DNA of 6,711 nt from Bacteroidota bacterium (GTDB taxonomy: Bacteria > Bacteroidota > Bacteroidia > Flavobacteriales > Weeksellaceae), in assembly GCA_023448955.1 (NCBI GenBank), contig JAEXJU010000061.1, positions 1-6,711 of the forward strand, read 5' to 3'. A model generated the notes under the pieces. That model had not been told where the DNA came from. It saw only the letters and a program-made list of their open reading frames with translations, and made no database searches. The position numbers and the translations under genes are program-made. Below, piece by piece: positions 5,666 to 6,711 of the stretch (position 1 is its first letter; each line of letters starts with the position of its first letter).

Positions 5666-5692
5666 GTCTTTATTCTTTTCTCTTTATTCTTT
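5664..5692 (-). repeat. Right arm of the inverted repeat, made of two 14-base units
   Basis: TCTTTATTCTTT occurs at 5667-5678 and again at 5681-5692, a direct repeat with a 14-base period. The reverse complement of 5674-5692 is the left arm at 5281-5299. The repeat begins inside the stop codon of the four-helix-bundle gene (TAA 5663-5665), so gene end and repeat are fused. Confidence 0.7.
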
Positions 5693-5713
5693 AATCTAAA
5701 AAAATAAAATATT

Positions 5714-6711
5714 ATGTCAACAGAAACTAAAACATTAGACGGCGGCGAATTCCTGGTAAAGGAAATTACTGCAAACGAAATATTTTCTATCGAAGAATTG
5801 TCCGAAGAACAAAAAATGCTTCGTGATTCTGCAAAGGAATTCATAGATAAAGAAGTTGTTCCGAACAAAGAACGCTTCGAGAAAAAAGATTACGCTTACA
5901 CGGAAGAAGTAATGCGTAAAATCGGGGAAATGGGATTTTTGGGAATCGCAGTTCCGGAAGCTTATGGTGGTTTGGGAATGGGATTCGTTACCACAATGCT
6001 GGCGTGCGATTACCTTTCCGGTTCTACAGGTTCATTGGCAACGGCTTACGGTGCGCATACCGGAATCGGAACGCTTCCTATCCTGCTTTACGGAACCGAG
6101 GAACAAAAACAAAAATATCTACCGGACTTGGCGGCTGGAACTAAATTCGGAGCTTATTGCTTAACTGAACCGGATGCAGGTTCTGATGCCAACAGTGGAA
6201 AAACGAGAGCAAAATTGTCAGAGGATGGAAAACATTACATCATCAACGGACAAAAAATGTGGATTTCCAATGCAGGATTTGCAGATACTTTCACTTTGTT
6301 TGCCAAGATTGATGATGACAAAAACATTACAGGATTCGTTATCAATCGTTCGGAATTGGAAAATCCTGAAAGTCTGACTTTCGGAGAGGAGGAACACAAA
6401 TTGGGAATCCGAGCGTCTTCTACGCGTCAGGTTTTCTTCAATGATATGAAAATCCCTGTGGAGAATCTTTTGGGCGAAAGAAACAACGGTTTCAAAATCG
6501 CATTGAACGCTCTGAACGTTGGCCGAATCAAATTAGCAGCAGCTTGTCTGGATGCCCAAAGAAGAATCCTGAATTATTCTTTGACTTACTCTACGGAGAG
6601 AAAACAGTTTGGCGTTTCTATCAATACGTTTGGAGCGATTCGTAAGAAGTTGGCAGAGATGGCGACAGGTGCTTTCGTGAGCGAAGCGGGTTCTTACCGA
6701 GCTGCAAAAAA
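5714..6711 (+). CDS. fadE: Acyl-CoA dehydrogenase, N-terminal 332 residues (3' end outside window)
   Basis: An FAD-dependent enzyme that introduces the trans-2 double bond into acyl-CoA, the first step of beta-oxidation. The frame stays open from the ATG at 5714 to the window edge. Visible parts are an N-terminal helical domain (about 28-140), the acyl-CoA dehydrogenase signature CLTEPDAGSDANS (149-161), the FAD-contacting MWISN (182-186), the middle beta domain, GIRASSTRQVFFNDMKIPVENLLG (231-254), and the start of the C-terminal helical domain including ERKQFGVSI (295-303). The catalytic glutamate of the family lies further downstream and cannot be checked. The roughly 12-residue leader before the family core (TLDGGEFLVKE) resembles the approximately 600-residue FadE type that accompanies FadN and FadA, so about 270 residues are probably missing. 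The start follows an A/T-rich leader 21 bases after the right repeat arm. Confidence 0.93.
   Translation, partial: MSTETKTLDGGEFLVKEITANEIFSIEELSEEQKMLRDSAKEFIDKEVVPNKERFEKKDYAYTEEVMRKIGEMGFLGIAVPEAYGGLGMGFVTTMLACDYLSGSTGSLATAYGAHTGIGTLPILLYGTEEQKQKYLPDLAAGTKFGAYCLTEPDAGSDANSGKTRAKLSEDGKHYIINGQKMWISNAGFADTFTLFAKIDDDKNITGFVINRSELENPESLTFGEEEHKLGIRASSTRQVFFNDMKIPVENLLGERNNGFKIALNALNVGRIKLAAACLDAQRRILNYSLTYSTERKQFGVSINTFGAIRKKLAEMATGAFVSEAGSYRAAK

Larger units (their letters stand above)
5281..5692 (+). mobile_element. IVS-like cassette: four-helix-bundle gene bracketed by an inverted repeat
   Basis: The fadA-fadE gap is almost entirely a unit with AAAGAATAAAGAGAAAAGA at the left end (5281-5299), its exact reverse complement at the right end (5674-5692), and a single gene of the 23S rRNA intervening-sequence protein family inside. 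In RNA the purine-rich left arm would pair with the pyrimidine-rich right arm and enclose the gene, as the ends of 23S rRNA intervening sequences do. I infer a mobile or once-mobile unit from this shape. I saw no target duplication and no transposase inside it. Confidence 0.55.

Noticed and set aside
5964..6377. Two short + strand open frames (5964-6164 and 6174-6377) inside the acyl-CoA dehydrogenase
   Set aside because: They are out of frame with a continuous, motif-bearing acyl-CoA dehydrogenase frame from 5714 to the edge; there is no frameshift.

Overview
The window looks like a chromosomal piece of a low-GC Bacteroidetes, most likely a flavobacterium of the Chryseobacterium type. The case for this rests on a TAnnTTTG-type promoter box, the lack of Shine-Dalgarno sequences in front of the genes, the protein families present, and REP-like palindromes with a GACCTG tail. 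The genus is an inference from family resemblance, not from a database search.

Layout: the C-terminal end of an unrecognised protein (1-312) is followed by a control region (313-456) with a perfect 28-bp palindrome next to a promoter-like box. Then, all on the + strand, come a MarR-family regulator (457-909), a FadN-type fused 3-hydroxyacyl-CoA dehydrogenase/enoyl-CoA hydratase (1076-3448), a Y1/HUH (IS200-like, REP-associated) transposase (3535-3996), a thiolase (4094-5269), a small four-helix-bundle protein of the 23S rRNA intervening-sequence (IVP/S23) family (5309-5665), and the first 332 residues of an acyl-CoA dehydrogenase that runs off the right edge (5714-6711).

The core is a fatty-acid beta-oxidation operon. 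The acyl-CoA dehydrogenase makes the enoyl-CoA, the fused enzyme hydrates it and oxidises the 3-hydroxyacyl-CoA, and the thiolase releases acetyl-CoA. The order fadN-fadA-fadE and the protein lengths (790 and 391 residues for the complete genes) match the fadNAE arrangement known from Bacillus subtilis, but here the gene in front is a MarR regulator. It probably controls itself and perhaps the operon through the palindrome.

The unusual part is what sits between the beta-oxidation genes. Each of three successive gaps carries a different repeat structure. The marR-fadN gap holds two concentric inverted repeats. The fadN-fadA gap holds a transposase gene bracketed by four REP-like hairpins in a nested mirror arrangement (A, B, gene, B-like, A-like). 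The fadA-fadE gap holds a four-helix-bundle gene bracketed by a 19-bp perfect purine/pyrimidine inverted repeat, the same architecture as the intervening sequences that interrupt 23S rRNA genes, here placed in an mRNA. All inserted genes run in the operon's direction, so transcription could continue through them. The hairpins could be mRNA processing sites.
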